DNA of 64,000 bases from Acidobacteriaceae bacterium (GCA_003134995.1 PLDC01000014.1:62001-126000), one strand, 5' to 3'. Counted from the stretch's first letter, positions 7,753-16,646 are shown. The notes: a model not told the origin generated them from the sequence alone. A program made the numbers and translations.

Positions 7753-10350
7753 ATGCTTTCCGATTCGACCATTCTGAAACACATCGCCCGCCAGCCCAAG
7801 CGGTCTGCCGGATTCAAGCAGCTCGTGCGCGAGCTGGGCCTGCGCGGAGAAACCCGCAGCCAGCTCGACGAGCAACTGCAGAAGCTGGTGGCTGCAGGCG
7901 AACTCGTTCAACTGAATTCCGATCGCTACGCTCTTCCGCAACCCGCCGCCGGCAGGAACGATAAGAATATGGTCGTCGGCCGCCTCACCATGCACCGTGA
8001 CGGTTTCGGTTTCGTCATCCCCGATGCAAGTTCGCTGAGTGCATCTCTCAAGACGCGCCTCGCCGGAGATATTTTTATTCCGCCGCACGCGATCGGCAAC
8101 GCCATGCATGGCGATCGCGTGCTGGTCGACATCGCCGCGATTCGTCCCGATGGCCGCGCCGAGGGCCGCATCGTGCGCCCGGTAGTGCGCGCGCACCCCA
8201 CGGTAGTCGGGATTTTTCACTACAGCCCTCGCCACAATTTCGTGAAGCCAATCGACAGCAAGATCACGATGGACATTGCGATCCCACCCGGCGCGGAGTA
8301 TCCACAAACCAAAACCGCAGAGAACGCGGAGGACACCGAGAATCGAAAAAAGAGAGAAAAAAAATCTGTCGACCGCGTGCTCGGCGACGAGGCCGCCCAC
8401 CACTCGCAATGGGACGATCTCGAAGGCGTAGTCGTCGATGTAGAACTCACCGACTGGCCCACACCCACGCAAAATCCGCGCGGGCGCGTGATCGAGATTC
8501 TCGGCCGGCAAGACGACTTCGGAGTCGACGTCGAAATCACCATCCGCAAATTTCACCTTCCGCACCATTTTCCCGCAGCCACGCTCGAAGAAGCGCAAAA
8601 TATTCCTGCTGTCATCCCGGCAGAGGAACTTCGTCAGCGCCGCGATTTCCGCGCGCTGCCCATCGTCACCATCGATGGAGAAACCGCGCGCGACTTCGAC
8701 GACGCAGTAACGGTCCGCTACCTTCTCGACGGAAATTTCGAGCTGCAGGTCCACATCGCCGACGTCGCCCAGTACGTCACGCCCGACTCCGCACTCGATC
8801 AGGAGGCCCGCCTGCGCGGCACCAGCGTCTACTTTCCAGACCGCGCCGTTCCCATGCTGCCGCTCGAACTCTCCACCGACATTTGCAGCCTGCGGCCGCA
8901 CCTCGACCGGCTGGTTCTGTCGTGCGTGATGCGAATCGATCCGCGCGGCGAAATCGTTGGCTACGAGTTGTGTGAAGGCGTAATCCGCTCGGCTGAAAGA
9001 ATGACCTACACCGCCGTCAACGCCGTAATCGAAGGCGATGCCGCAGCGCGCGAACGTTACGCGCCACTCGTCCCTACATTCGAACTCATGCGCGATCTCG
9101 CGATGATTCTCAACCGCAAGCGCCAGCGCCGCGGATCGATTGACTTCGATCTCCCCGAGCCGGTCATCGAGTTCGACGAATTCGGATTAATGAAGAGCAT
9201 CACGCGATCAGAGCGCAACATCGCCCATCGCCTGATCGAAGAGTTCATGCTCTCGGCCAACGAATGCGTCGCGCAATATCTGGAATCAAAGCGCATCGCC
9301 TCTCTGTATCGAATTCACGAGAAGCCGGACGCCAAGCGCGTTTACGATTTCGAAGTGATCGCCGCGACCTTCGGCTATTCGTTGGGCGTGGGACCGCTGC
9401 CCATTCATCGTGTGCAGTTCAAGAGCGACCGCCGCGCTGCACGCGGCGCCGGCAAACAGGCACGCACGATCGAAGTTCCCAAAGATGTTCACATCACGCC
9501 GCGCATGTATCAGAAGCTGGCCGCGAAGATCGCCGGCAAGCCGGAAGAGCGCATCCTGAGCTACCTGATGCTGCGCTCGCTCAAGCAAGCACGCTACTCA
9601 GAAGAAAATGTTGGTCACTTCGCGTTGGCCGCAACGACTTATACCCACTTCACGTCGCCGATCCGCCGCTATCCAGATTTGATCGTGCATCGCATATTGA
9701 AAGACGTCCTGCGCAAATCGGCGGAGATTCACGACGGCGAGATCCCGGTCGGAGTATTTCCTGCTGCGTCCGTCGCCGTGGAAGAACGCTTCAGCTCCGC
9801 GTCGAGCGCCACGCAAGACCAAAAGGCTTTAGCTACCGCGGAAGCAGACACGCCTTCCCCTTGGTCGAAGCGCCGCGACCACGCCGCGCATCGCGAAGCG
9901 CACGAACCCCTCGGCGGTCCCATCAAACTAGAAGAACTGCACGAGATCGCCGAAGAGTCCAGCCAATCTGAGCGCCGCGCCGACGACGCCGAGCGCGAAC
10001 TCATGGAGTGGAAGAAGGTTAAGTTCATGCAGGACCGCGTGGGCGAAGACTTTGACGGACTCATCACCAGCGTCACCAAGTTCGGCTTCTTCGTCGAACT
10101 CACTGATATGTTCGTCGAAGGCTTGGTCCCGCTGAACACGCTAACCGACGACTACTACACCTTCCACGAAAACACGCGCCAGATCATCGGCCAGCACACG
10201 CGCAACACCTACAGCCTGGGACAAAGAATTCGCGTCTTGGTCGACCGTATCGATCCCGTAGAGAAAAAAATCCAGTTCGCTGTTCTCGAAGAAGCGCCGC
10301 GCCGCCCATCGACGAAACCCTCCTCCAAGAAATCGAAACGCAAAAAGTAG
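7753..10350 (+). CDS. rnr: ribonuclease R (3'-5' exoribonuclease)
   Basis: 865 aa. In order: N-terminal winged-helix and cold-shock domains, RNB catalytic domain with the acidic cluster ARDFDDAV (about 312) that binds the Mg ions, and a C-terminal S1 domain (DFDGLITSVTKFGFFVEL) with a basic tail. It degrades structured RNA processively and serves mRNA/rRNA turnover. Two low-complexity insertions stand out: about residues 185-215, built from repeat-type sequence, and about 665-712, Ala/Ser/Glu-rich between the RNB end and S1. The 5' flank carries a short mosaic repeat ending at the ATG. Confidence 0.96.
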   Translation: MLSDSTILKHIARQPKRSAGFKQLVRELGLRGETRSQLDEQLQKLVAAGELVQLNSDRYALPQPAAGRNDKNMVVGRLTMHRDGFGFVIPDASSLSASLKTRLAGDIFIPPHAIGNAMHGDRVLVDIAAIRPDGRAEGRIVRPVVRAHPTVVGIFHYSPRHNFVKPIDSKITMDIAIPPGAEYPQTKTAENAEDTENRKKREKKSVDRVLGDEAAHHSQWDDLEGVVVDVELTDWPTPTQNPRGRVIEILGRQDDFGVDVEITIRKFHLPHHFPAATLEEAQNIPAVIPAEELRQRRDFRALPIVTIDGETARDFDDAVTVRYLLDGNFELQVHIADVAQYVTPDSALDQEARLRGTSVYFPDRAVPMLPLELSTDICSLRPHLDRLVLSCVMRIDPRGEIVGYELCEGVIRSAERMTYTAVNAVIEGDAAARERYAPLVPTFELMRDLAMILNRKRQRRGSIDFDLPEPVIEFDEFGLMKSITRSERNIAHRLIEEFMLSANECVAQYLESKRIASLYRIHEKPDAKRVYDFEVIAATFGYSLGVGPLPIHRVQFKSDRRAARGAGKQARTIEVPKDVHITPRMYQKLAAKIAGKPEERILSYLMLRSLKQARYSEENVGHFALAATTYTHFTSPIRRYPDLIVHRILKDVLRKSAEIHDGEIPVGVFPAASVAVEERFSSASSATQDQKALATAEADTPSPWSKRRDHAAHREAHEPLGGPIKLEELHEIAEESSQSERRADDAERELMEWKKVKFMQDRVGEDFDGLITSVTKFGFFVELTDMFVEGLVPLNTLTDDYYTFHENTRQIIGQHTRNTYSLGQRIRVLVDRIDPVEKKIQFAVLEEAPRRPSTKPSSKKSKRKK
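8308..8385 (+). repeat. in-frame repeat-derived insertion in rnr
   Basis: The bases translated as KTAENAEDTENRKKREKKS match the intergenic word accgcagagaacgcggaggac, which also occurs as arms of the inverted repeat at 50990-51096. The segment keeps the frame and falls before the catalytic domain. Confidence 0.65.
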
Positions 10351-10376
10351 GGCCGGCGGTTCGCCAGACTTTTCGC

Positions 10377-10430
10377 AACATTGTCATCCTGAGCGCAGCC
10401 GTTCTTCAGGCGGAGCGAAGGATCTCCCTC
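10377..10430. repeat. mosaic intergenic repeat (tgtcatcctgagcg type)
   Basis: Sequence of the form ttgtcatcctgagcgcag...ggagcgaaggatct follows rnr and precedes the tRNA gene. It resembles short mosaic repeats common between genes of related bacteria and contains no ORF or terminator T-run. Confidence 0.5.
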
Positions 10431-10561
10431 TCAACCGCTTCAGCGCGTAAGCCAAACGGCTCCGCGCAGCCTCAACCCCGAGCTCAAGTCGCCCAGCGTA
10501 GTGTAAACTGGTTTGGTAAAGCCCCATCCGCCGCGAATCAAAGCAGCGGGTTCCTTCCTAG

Positions 10562-10639
10562 TCGGGACGTGGCTCAGCCTGGTAGAGCACTCGCTTGGGG
10601 TGCGAGGGGTCGCCAGTTCAAATCTGGCCGTCCCGACCA
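10562..10639 (+). tRNA. tRNA-Pro (anticodon GGG)
   Basis: A 78-base cloverleaf: acceptor arms TCGGGAC/GTCCCGA, D-arm with GGCTCAGCCTGGTAGAGC, anticodon stem CTCGC/GCGAG with loop TTGGGGT (anticodon GGG), T-arm GCCAG-TTCAAAT-CTGGC, and an encoded CCA end. It decodes CCC (and CCU by wobble). Confidence 0.97.
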
Positions 10640-10841
10640 TTTATCTCTTGGGTCTTAAGCCTTACGTGTCAGTCCATAAGGAAGCAAAGCCCCGCCTGAA
10701 CCAAGAAAAGCACTTTGATCGAAGCCGCCTCTCCCGCACAATCCAGTTAAGGTTTCCAGCTATCAGGCTGGCCGTTGTGCCGCCCTTCGTCGCAGTTCTT
10801 TCCAAGCCGCAGTCGCAAGTAGTTCACACACGGGGGTTCTT

Positions 10842-11042
10842 ATGTCCGGGCAAGTCATTCTGTACTTCGAGGACCAGGCCGACGCCTTGCGTTTCGCTTT
10901 GGCCGCAGGGTCGGTGATGGCGGGCGATCGCGCCAGCGTAACTGAAAATCTGATTCAGGAAACGTCACGCGTAAGCCGCATCCGACTGGACGCCGCCAAC
11001 GAAGGCAAGATCAAAAAGGCATCGCCGGAGCGCGTGGCGTAA
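10842..11042 (+). CDS. small hypothetical protein
   Basis: 66 aa, starting MSGQVILYFEDQADALRFAL; a short GGGGG stretch lies before the ATG. It looks like a compact alpha/beta protein (beta strand, then an Ala-rich helix) with a basic C-terminus. No family recognised and no clear operon partner. Even codon use and the SD-like site favour a real gene. Confidence 0.62.
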   Translation: MSGQVILYFEDQADALRFALAAGSVMAGDRASVTENLIQETSRVSRIRLDAANEGKIKKASPERVA

Positions 11043-11118
11043 GACTGCTGACGTAGGCCATGCCTCATAGCCTTCGGAATGAAAGGTTTTAGAACCCGGC
11101 TCCAACACCTGCTACCCG

Positions 11119-11523
11119 CTACCCCGTGCGTCGCGCGGAGAGCAGATTCAAGATCTCGCGCAAGCCCTGCCGGATGTGCTGAATTTCCGCGCCGGACTGC
11201 GCGGGAAATGGAATCGCCGCCTGCCCTTTTTCGTTCTTCGCCTCAGAGCGCAGTTGCTGGCGCGCGCCCACGATCGTGAATCCCTGCTCGTAGAGAAGTT
11301 CCTTAATCCGCAGCACGCTTTCCACGTCGCGCCTTCGGTACATGCGCTGGCCCGTGCTGCTTTTCACCGGCTTGAGTTGCGTAAACTCGCTCTCCCAAAA
11401 GCGCAACACATAAGCCGGAAGCCGGCACAGCGTCGCCACTTCGCCAATGCGAAAGTAGAGTTTGTCCGGGATGAAAATTTCATCCGTCTTGTTCTTGCCC
11501 GCGCTCTTCTTCTTCGCACTCAT
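11119..11523 (-). CDS. MerR-family transcriptional regulator
   Basis: 134 aa. After a Lys-rich leader the MerR winged helix-turn-helix is clear: [26 protein letters not shown] and [19 protein letters not shown]. The C-terminal helix would be the dimerisation coiled coil, and no Cys-rich metal site is visible. The type ([13 protein letters not shown]) is common as an orphan HTH next to tRNA genes in related genomes. The start is uncertain: upstream in-frame ATGs at 11559 and 11607 lack well-spaced SD sites. Confidence 0.88.
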   Translation of the reverse strand: MSAKKKSAGKNKTDEIFIPDKLYFRIGEVATLCRLPAYVLRFWESEFTQLKPVKSSTGQRMYRRRDVESVLRIKELLYEQGFTIVGARQQLRSEAKNEKGQAAIPFPAQSGAEIQHIRQGLREILNLLSARRTG

Positions 11524-11597
11524 GTTCGGCGCACCCAGGTGGTTCCACAATTGTGACATACCCTCGAGAGATCGACATGAAGAATTTTGAAATTGAG

Positions 11598-11682
11598 CCG
11601 TTAGCAATTGGCAATTAGCACTCGGGCGCAGAGGCTAATTGCCAACCGCCAATGGCTATTTGCTAACTGCCAACTGCTCCAA
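11598..11682. repeat. inverted repeat (ttagcaattggc type)
   Basis: ttagcaattggcaattagc faces gctaattgccaaccgccaatgg and further copies of the word ttgccaa/aactgcc. It belongs to the mosaic repeat class of the window and contains no ORF. Confidence 0.65.
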
Positions 11683-11721
11683 AAAGGAAACGCCTCTCAA
11701 GAGGTGCTTCTCCTGAGAGGC
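11681..11721 (-). terminator. Rho-independent terminator of micro-ORF transcript
   Basis: On the minus strand GCCTCTCA...TGAGAGGC (8-bp stem, loop 14 bases that pairs further) is followed by GTTTCCTTTTT. It lies about 45 bases past the stop of the 12-codon ORF. Confidence 0.75.
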
Positions 11722-11764
11722 TGGTTAAATTCTCGGCCCATGCGAAGTATCGTTTCGCAAACGG

Positions 11765-11803
11765 TTAGTGTTTCTTCTTTTTTGCCTTCTTCTTCGTTGC
11801 CAT
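11765..11803 (-). CDS. 12-aa lysine-rich micro-ORF
   Basis: The coding stretch reads MATKKKAKKKKH and stop. A near-perfect SD GGAGGAACC ends 4 bases before the ATG. A candidate promoter lies 110-140 bases upstream and a terminator lies downstream, so it sits in its own roughly 230-base transcription unit. It may be a real micropeptide, a leader-type ORF, or the translated part of a small RNA. No function assigned. Confidence 0.55.
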   Translation of the reverse strand: MATKKKAKKKKH

Positions 11804-11910
11804 GAAGGTTCCTCCGTGAACGATTTTCCCTTGCAAAGGGTTTCACAAATTACAGAACCCAATCGCAAACGCCACCCAACGTCTAGTACAGGAAGCGTTC
11901 TTAATACAAG

Positions 11911-11939
11911 ATATTGCGGCAGTATGAATGCAGTGTCAA
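11911..11939 (-). promoter_or_regulatory. candidate promoter of micro-ORF unit
   Basis: On the minus strand TTGACA (a perfect -35) is followed after 17 bases by CAATAT (3 of 6 matches to TATAAT). Between promoter and ATG a small hairpin CCCTT-TGC-AAGGG occurs in the leader. Confidence 0.5.
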
Positions 11940-11970
11940 CACAATTATGCATTGAACGTAAGAATTCCTT

Positions 11971-12124
11971 GCAAACCCGTCGGTGGTCCTTCGTCGTTGG
12001 TCGTTGGCCACACCCTTCCTCGAACGGTGCTAGTCGCTCAAGGTTTGGGATGCATAAACTCGAAGCCAAAGCGATGAACGACGTCGATCAACGACCAACG
12101 ACGAAGGACCAACGACGGGTTTGC
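11971..12124. repeat. inverted repeat (ccaacgaccaacgacg type)
   Basis: Arms of about 35 bases (gcaaacccgtcggtggtcc... at 11971-12007 and its near-exact complement at 12089-12124) surround an 80-base centre. The same words occur inside dnaG at 31831-31888. The right arm ends 35 bases before the hydantoinase B start. Confidence 0.85.
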
Positions 12125-12159
12125 GCGGCCAACGACGATTCTGCGATACACTGCGCCTC

Positions 12160-13797
12160 ATGCGCCGCGATCCTATCGAACTGGAAATCTTCAAAAATCT
12201 CTTTCACTCCATTGCCGAAGAGATGGGCGCGGCGCTGCGTCGTACCGCGTTTTCGCCCAACATCAAGGAGCGGCGCGATTATTCGTGCGCTGTGTTCGAT
12301 GGAGCGGGCGAAGTCATCGCCATGGGCGACCACATGCCGGTGCATCTTGGTTCGATGCCCATGTCGGTACAAGCCGCGATTGCAGCATGTCGAATGATGC
12401 CGGGCGACGTGGTCATGCTGAATGATCCTTTCCGTGGAGGAACCCATCTTCCAGACATCACCCTGGTAGCCCCGGTTTACGTGCACCGCGGAGACACTCG
12501 CAGCGCCGAACCAAGAAATTCTCGCCGCAGAAAAGCCGCAGCCCATCCTGATTTCTATGTAGCCTCGCGAGCCCACCACGCCGACGTGGGCGGAGCCTTC
12601 GCCGGATCGATGGGCCTATGCCGCGAGATTTATCAGGAAGGCTTTCGCATGCCTCCCGTTCGCCTCGTGCGTGCAGGCACAACGGATCGCGATGTACTCG
12701 CTCTTCTTCTCAACAACGTGCGCACGCCCGAAGAACGTGAAGGCGACCTGGGCGCGCAGCTAGCCGCCTGCCACACCGGAGCCGAGCGGCTAAAAGAAGT
12801 GTGTGCGCGCTACGGCATCGACCAAGCCAAGAGCGCGGGGCAGGAACTGCTCGCCTATTCCGAAGAACTGATGCGCGCATTCCTGCTGCGCGTTCCACCC
12901 GGCACGTATTCTGCCGAGGATTTTCTGGACAACGACGGCATCAGCGATAACCCTGTGAAGATCGCCGTCACCCTGAAGGTAGAGCAGCAAAAAGCGCGCT
13001 CCGTACAGCCAGTAGTCACAGTAGATTTCTCGGGTAGCGACCCCCAGGTCGAAGGCAGCATAAACGCAGTCGAGGCGATCACGTACTCAGCGTGCTTCTA
13101 CGTTTTTCGCTGTCTCTTGGCAGAAGACGTTCCCGCAACCGCAGGCCTCATGCGGCCCATCCAAGTAATCGCTCCGGAAGGCACAATAGTGAACGCACGT
13201 CCACCGGCCGCAGTTGCAGGAGGCAACGTAGAAACCTCACAGCGCATTGTCGACGTCCTGCTTCGCGCACTCGCGCAAGCGATCCCAGATCGCATCCCAG
13301 CGGCGGCGGCGGGCACCATGAATAACCTCACCATCGGCGGAATCGATCCGCGCACACGCGAGCCCTTTGCCTACTACGAGACGATCGCCGGCGGCATGGG
13401 AGCGCGCCCCACCAATCCCGGCGTCTCCGGCGTTCATACGCACATGACGAATTCGCTGAACACTCCCACCGAGGCATTGGAGTACGCCTATCCCCTGCGA
13501 GTCAGGCGCTATTCGCTCAGGCCCGGCAGCGGCGGCGCGGGTAAGCAGCGCGGCGGCGACGGAATTATCCGCGAGCTTGAAGTATTGACCGATTGCGAAG
13601 TCACGCTGCTCTCCGACCGTCGCACGCGCGGCCCCTGGGGATTGGCTGGCGGCAAGCCAGGTTCGGCGGGAAAAGCCAGCGTGATCCGCAACGACGGATC
13701 AATCGAAGAGATGCCGAGTAAATTCAGCACCCGTCTGGGAACAAGAGAGCGCATCAGGATCGAGTCGCCAGGAGGCGGCGGCTGGGGCGTGAGTTGA
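12160..13797 (+). CDS. hydantoinase B/oxoprolinase family protein
   Basis: 545 aa, the size and fold of the HyuB/5-oxoprolinase B subunit: MRRDPIELEIFKNLFHSIAE, ERRDYSCAVFD, the DPFRGGTHLPDI motif, RAHHADVGG, and the C-terminal GGGGWG. Family members hydrolyse hydantoins or 5-oxoproline, or carboxylate ketones, with an A subunit (HyuA). No HyuA gene is adjacent, so the exact substrate is open. A basic stretch of about 22 residues (about 108-130, DTRSAEPRNSRRRK) before RAHHADVGG looks inserted. The start is set at the ATG after the upstream repeat. Confidence 0.9.
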   Translation: MRRDPIELEIFKNLFHSIAEEMGAALRRTAFSPNIKERRDYSCAVFDGAGEVIAMGDHMPVHLGSMPMSVQAAIAACRMMPGDVVMLNDPFRGGTHLPDITLVAPVYVHRGDTRSAEPRNSRRRKAAAHPDFYVASRAHHADVGGAFAGSMGLCREIYQEGFRMPPVRLVRAGTTDRDVLALLLNNVRTPEEREGDLGAQLAACHTGAERLKEVCARYGIDQAKSAGQELLAYSEELMRAFLLRVPPGTYSAEDFLDNDGISDNPVKIAVTLKVEQQKARSVQPVVTVDFSGSDPQVEGSINAVEAITYSACFYVFRCLLAEDVPATAGLMRPIQVIAPEGTIVNARPPAAVAGGNVETSQRIVDVLLRALAQAIPDRIPAAAAGTMNNLTIGGIDPRTREPFAYYETIAGGMGARPTNPGVSGVHTHMTNSLNTPTEALEYAYPLRVRRYSLRPGSGGAGKQRGGDGIIRELEVLTDCEVTLLSDRRTRGPWGLAGGKPGSAGKASVIRNDGSIEEMPSKFSTRLGTRERIRIESPGGGGWGVS

Positions 13798-13883
13798 GGC
13801 ACTGCAACTTTTTTCGAGATTGATTAATCGTGCGTGGCGGAGTACACGTTAAGCGGAAGGCACAATTAAGCGCCGGGGCTACT

Positions 13884-13928
13884 GCAAAAGATCGATTAGC
13901 AAAAGATCGATGAACAAAAGATCGGTAG
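13884..13928 (+). repeat. 15-bp tandem repeat, three copies
   Basis: Three successive units of GCAAAAGATCGATTA, the third degenerate, sit 30 bases before the start of the 116-aa membrane protein gene. They could be a regulator site or a slippage product. Confidence 0.8.
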
Positions 13929-13957
13929 GAACGGCCGAATAGAAAGAGTATCCATCT

Positions 13958-14308
13958 ATGCACATCGTCAAATCCGTTGGAGTACTCTCTGTCGCCAAGA
14001 TTATGGGAATGATGTACGCCTGTATGGCACTGATCTTTGCACCATTCCTTCTCCTGATTGGAGTGATGGCATCCGCCTTTGGCCAGCAGAAGAATCCCTT
14101 GGCCGGCTTCTTTAGCGTTGGCATTGCAGTACTCATGCCGATCTTTTATGGTGCGATCGGTTTCATTGCAGGCCTGCTCGGCGCCTTGCTCTACAACTTG
14201 TTCGCCCGCTGGGTCGGCGGCTTCGAATTGCAATTGGAGGTCCAGCCCCAGACTCTCACCGCGCCCTACCCAATCATCCCGCCCACGAACCCAGCATCGA
14301 ATTCATAA
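13958..14308 (+). CDS. small integral membrane protein (DUF3566-like)
   Basis: 116 aa. Two strong membrane segments (MYACMALIFAPFLLLIGVM and GIAVLMPIFYGAIGFIAGLL), then LLYNLFARWVGGFELQL and a Pro-rich cytoplasmic tail. The opening VGVLSVAKIMGMMY resembles DUF3566 membrane proteins. Function unknown. No SD is obvious before the ATG; the tandem repeat lies upstream. The next gene starts 9 bases after the stop. Confidence 0.83.
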   Translation: MHIVKSVGVLSVAKIMGMMYACMALIFAPFLLLIGVMASAFGQQKNPLAGFFSVGIAVLMPIFYGAIGFIAGLLGALLYNLFARWVGGFELQLEVQPQTLTAPYPIIPPTNPASNS

Positions 14309-14317
14309 GCAGTTTCC

Positions 14318-14866
14318 ATGACAGATCTCGCGACTCACTATCTCGACGAAGCCCACCGCCAATTCCGCGGGCACAAGCGTCTGGCCGAGGGAGCAATGGC
14401 GCAACTCAAAGACCATGAATTGTTCCTCGCCCTTGACCCCGAGTCGAATTCCATCGCACTCATCGTCAAGCACATGGCCGGCAACATGCGTTCACGCTTC
14501 ACCGACTTCCTCATCACCGACGGAGAGAAACCCGACCGCTATCGCGACCAGGAATTCGAACTCAGCCCCACGACCACGCGCGCCGACCTCACCAAGATGT
14601 GGGAAGAGGGCTGGACGCGCCTGTTTTCCACAATCGAGGCGCTCAAACCGGAAGACATCATGCGCAAAGTCACCGTCCGCGGCGAGCCGCATACGGTGTT
14701 GCAAGCGATCAACCGCCAGATCGCGCACTACGCCTACCACACCGGGCAGATTGTTTTCATAGCCAAGCACATCCGCTCCAGCAAGTGGAAGAGCCTGAGC
14801 ATTCCGCGCGGCAAGTCGGAAGATTACAAAACACTCCCTCCAAAGCCTTCCAAACCCCTGAGTTAG
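14318..14866 (+). CDS. DUF1572/DinB-fold protein
   Basis: 182 aa. DUF1572 signature: VKHMAGNMRSRFTDFL, then HTVLQAINRQIAHYAYHTGQ, with histidines placed as metal ligands of the DinB-like four-helix bundle. It is the third DinB-fold gene of the window and follows a membrane protein gene by 9 bases. Enzymatic role unknown. Confidence 0.88.
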   Translation: MTDLATHYLDEAHRQFRGHKRLAEGAMAQLKDHELFLALDPESNSIALIVKHMAGNMRSRFTDFLITDGEKPDRYRDQEFELSPTTTRADLTKMWEEGWTRLFSTIEALKPEDIMRKVTVRGEPHTVLQAINRQIAHYAYHTGQIVFIAKHIRSSKWKSLSIPRGKSEDYKTLPPKPSKPLS

Positions 14867-14938
14867 AAACAGCCAACCCTCCCGCGGTGCTAGAATCATA
14901 CGTTTTGTGTCTAAGTCTGAATTCATAAGGTAGTGTTT

Positions 14939-15991
14939 ATGCCATCCACGATGCTGGCGGTTGTTAAGCCAGAGGCCGCACCGGGCGCCGAAATTCGCGA
15001 AGTCAAAATCCCCGCCTTCGGACGCAACGACGTGCTCGTCAAAGTGAAGGTCGCATCCATCTGCGGCACCGACCTGCACATCTATAACTGGGACCGCTGG
15101 GCCCAGAACCGAATTCACCCTCCGCTCATCCCCGGCCACGAGTTCTGCGGAGAGGTCGCCGCGTTCGGCGATGAAGTCACCAGCGTAAGACAAGGAGATT
15201 TCGTTTCCGCCGAGATGCACGTGGCGTGCGGCAAGTGCCTGCAGTGCCGCACCGGCGAGGCTCACATCTGCCAGAACGTGAAGATCATCGGCGTAGATGC
15301 CAACGGAGCCTTCGCCGAATACGTTGTCATTCCTGAATCCAACATCTGGAAGCTCGATCCCGGCATTCCGCAGGAATACGCTTCGATTCTCGATCCGCTC
15401 GGCAACGCGGTTCACACCGTGCTAGCCGGCGAGATCGCCGCGAAAACCGTAGCCATCACGGGATGTGGGCCCATCGGCCTGTTCGCCATTGCCGTAGCGC
15501 GGGCCGTAGGCGCGACCACCGTGTTCGCCATCGAAATAAACGAACACCGCCGCAAACTCGCCCGCGAGATGAAGGCCGACTATGTCATCGATCCCTCGAA
15601 AGAAAACGCCAGCGCAGTAATCATGGAAAAGACCGGCGGCCTTGGCGTGGATGTAGTCCTAGAAATGGCCGGGCATCCCGACTCGATCAGAACAGCCTTC
15701 GATATCGTGCGTCGCGGCGGCAGAATTTCTCTTCTCGGCCTGACCTCGAAACCCATCGCAGTAAATTTCTCCGAAGACATTATTTTCAAAGGCATCACCG
15801 TGCAAGGCATTAACGGACGCCGCATGTACCAGACCTGGTACCAGATGACCGCCCTATTGAAAGCAGGAAAACTCGATCTGCATCCGGTAATCACCGACCG
15901 CATCCCCATGAAAGATTTTTCCAAAGCAATGGAGCGCCTGAAAACCGGCGAAGCCAGTAAAATACTGGTATATCCCAACGGCATGAAATGA
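14939..15991 (+). CDS. tdh: L-threonine 3-dehydrogenase
   Basis: 350 aa, a zinc medium-chain dehydrogenase. Catalytic Zn ligands Cys42 (ICGTDLHIYNWDRW), His67 and Glu68 (GHEFCGEV); structural Zn ligands Cys97, Cys100, Cys103 and Cys111 (ACGKCLQCRTGEAHIC); Rossmann motif GCGPIGLFA. It oxidises threonine to 2-amino-3-oxobutyrate with NAD+. The product feeds Kbl, encoded two genes downstream, giving glycine and acetyl-CoA. The ATG at 14939 with AAGG upstream is preferred to an in-frame GTG two codons earlier. Confidence 0.96.
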   Translation: MPSTMLAVVKPEAAPGAEIREVKIPAFGRNDVLVKVKVASICGTDLHIYNWDRWAQNRIHPPLIPGHEFCGEVAAFGDEVTSVRQGDFVSAEMHVACGKCLQCRTGEAHICQNVKIIGVDANGAFAEYVVIPESNIWKLDPGIPQEYASILDPLGNAVHTVLAGEIAAKTVAITGCGPIGLFAIAVARAVGATTVFAIEINEHRRKLAREMKADYVIDPSKENASAVIMEKTGGLGVDVVLEMAGHPDSIRTAFDIVRRGGRISLLGLTSKPIAVNFSEDIIFKGITVQGINGRRMYQTWYQMTALLKAGKLDLHPVITDRIPMKDFSKAMERLKTGEASKILVYPNGMK

Positions 15992-16089
15992 CCGTGCGTA
16001 ACGGCTCGTGTGGCGCGAACACTCCTGTCCGCGAACGCTTAAAGCCAAAGAAGCACATGCAGGATTACATTCGCCGCCGGAAGTGACCT

Positions 16090-16566
16090 ATGGCCCTAGA
16101 TGCTTTTGTACGCTGCACCTGCATTCGCGACGGCAAGGCGAAACCGCACCCGCTGCCCGACCGCCTAACTTTCGACGAGGCCGGCGACCCCCTGCTGACC
16201 GGCGATCCCACCGAAGAAGAGTGGGAGGCTCACGATAAATGGCTCGCAGACTCCTGCGAGCACGAAGGATTTATTTTGTCGTTCTTCCTCGGCAACATCA
16301 CAAAAGTTGGAAACCTGCGCAGCTTTCTTCGTCATCTGCAAGGCAAGCCCGGTCCAAGGTTTCCCGTACTGCTCGAAAAGGTTCTCTACAACGGCACCCA
16401 CACCGGCGACTGGGTCCCCATCAAGGATTCGCCGAAGCTGCTGAAAGAAGTCAACACGGTGCTGCACTCCAGCGACATCCTGGCCGACTCCGAGAAAGAA
16501 TTCTTCAACAACATGAAACTTCTCTGCGAAGCCAGCATTCAGACCGGAAACCCAATTATGTTCTAA
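16090..16566 (+). CDS. hypothetical protein between tdh and kbl
   Basis: 158 aa, acidic, starting MALDAFVRCTCIRDGKAK with a CxC near the N-terminus and the conserved-looking LSFFLGNITKVGNLR. No signal peptide or membrane segment. No family is recognised. Its place between the two threonine-degradation genes suggests co-transcription but proves no role in the pathway. Confidence 0.8.
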   Translation: MALDAFVRCTCIRDGKAKPHPLPDRLTFDEAGDPLLTGDPTEEEWEAHDKWLADSCEHEGFILSFFLGNITKVGNLRSFLRHLQGKPGPRFPVLLEKVLYNGTHTGDWVPIKDSPKLLKEVNTVLHSSDILADSEKEFFNNMKLLCEASIQTGNPIMF

Positions 16567-16593
16567 ATATTGATCCTGTGAGCGACAGACCTG

Positions 16594-16636
16594 TTTCGAA
16601 TCCGTGTTGATCCGTGCAAATCCGTGGCTAACGTTT
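16594..16636. repeat. atccgtg-type repeat before kbl
   Basis: The words gaatccgtgttgatccgtg and caaatccgtggct are repeated almost word for word in reverse orientation context at 19195-19231 between pyrB and pyrC. The element ends about 10 bases before the kbl ATG. Confidence 0.75.
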
Positions 16637-16646
16637 TCGAGGTTCT

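Noticed and set aside
7537-8901. Long open frame antisense to rnr (454 codons)
   Set aside because: It is a codon-bias shadow of the RNase R gene with no SD and no recognisable domain; likewise the 399-codon frame over 2226-3425 opposite the kinase.
13884-13928. Short tandem repeats as a CRISPR array
   Set aside because: Units of 15 bp directly abut without unique spacers, and no cas genes are present.
14492-15415. 307-codon frame opposite the DUF1572 and tdh genes
   Set aside because: It crosses two well-supported genes on the other strand and has no domain or SD.
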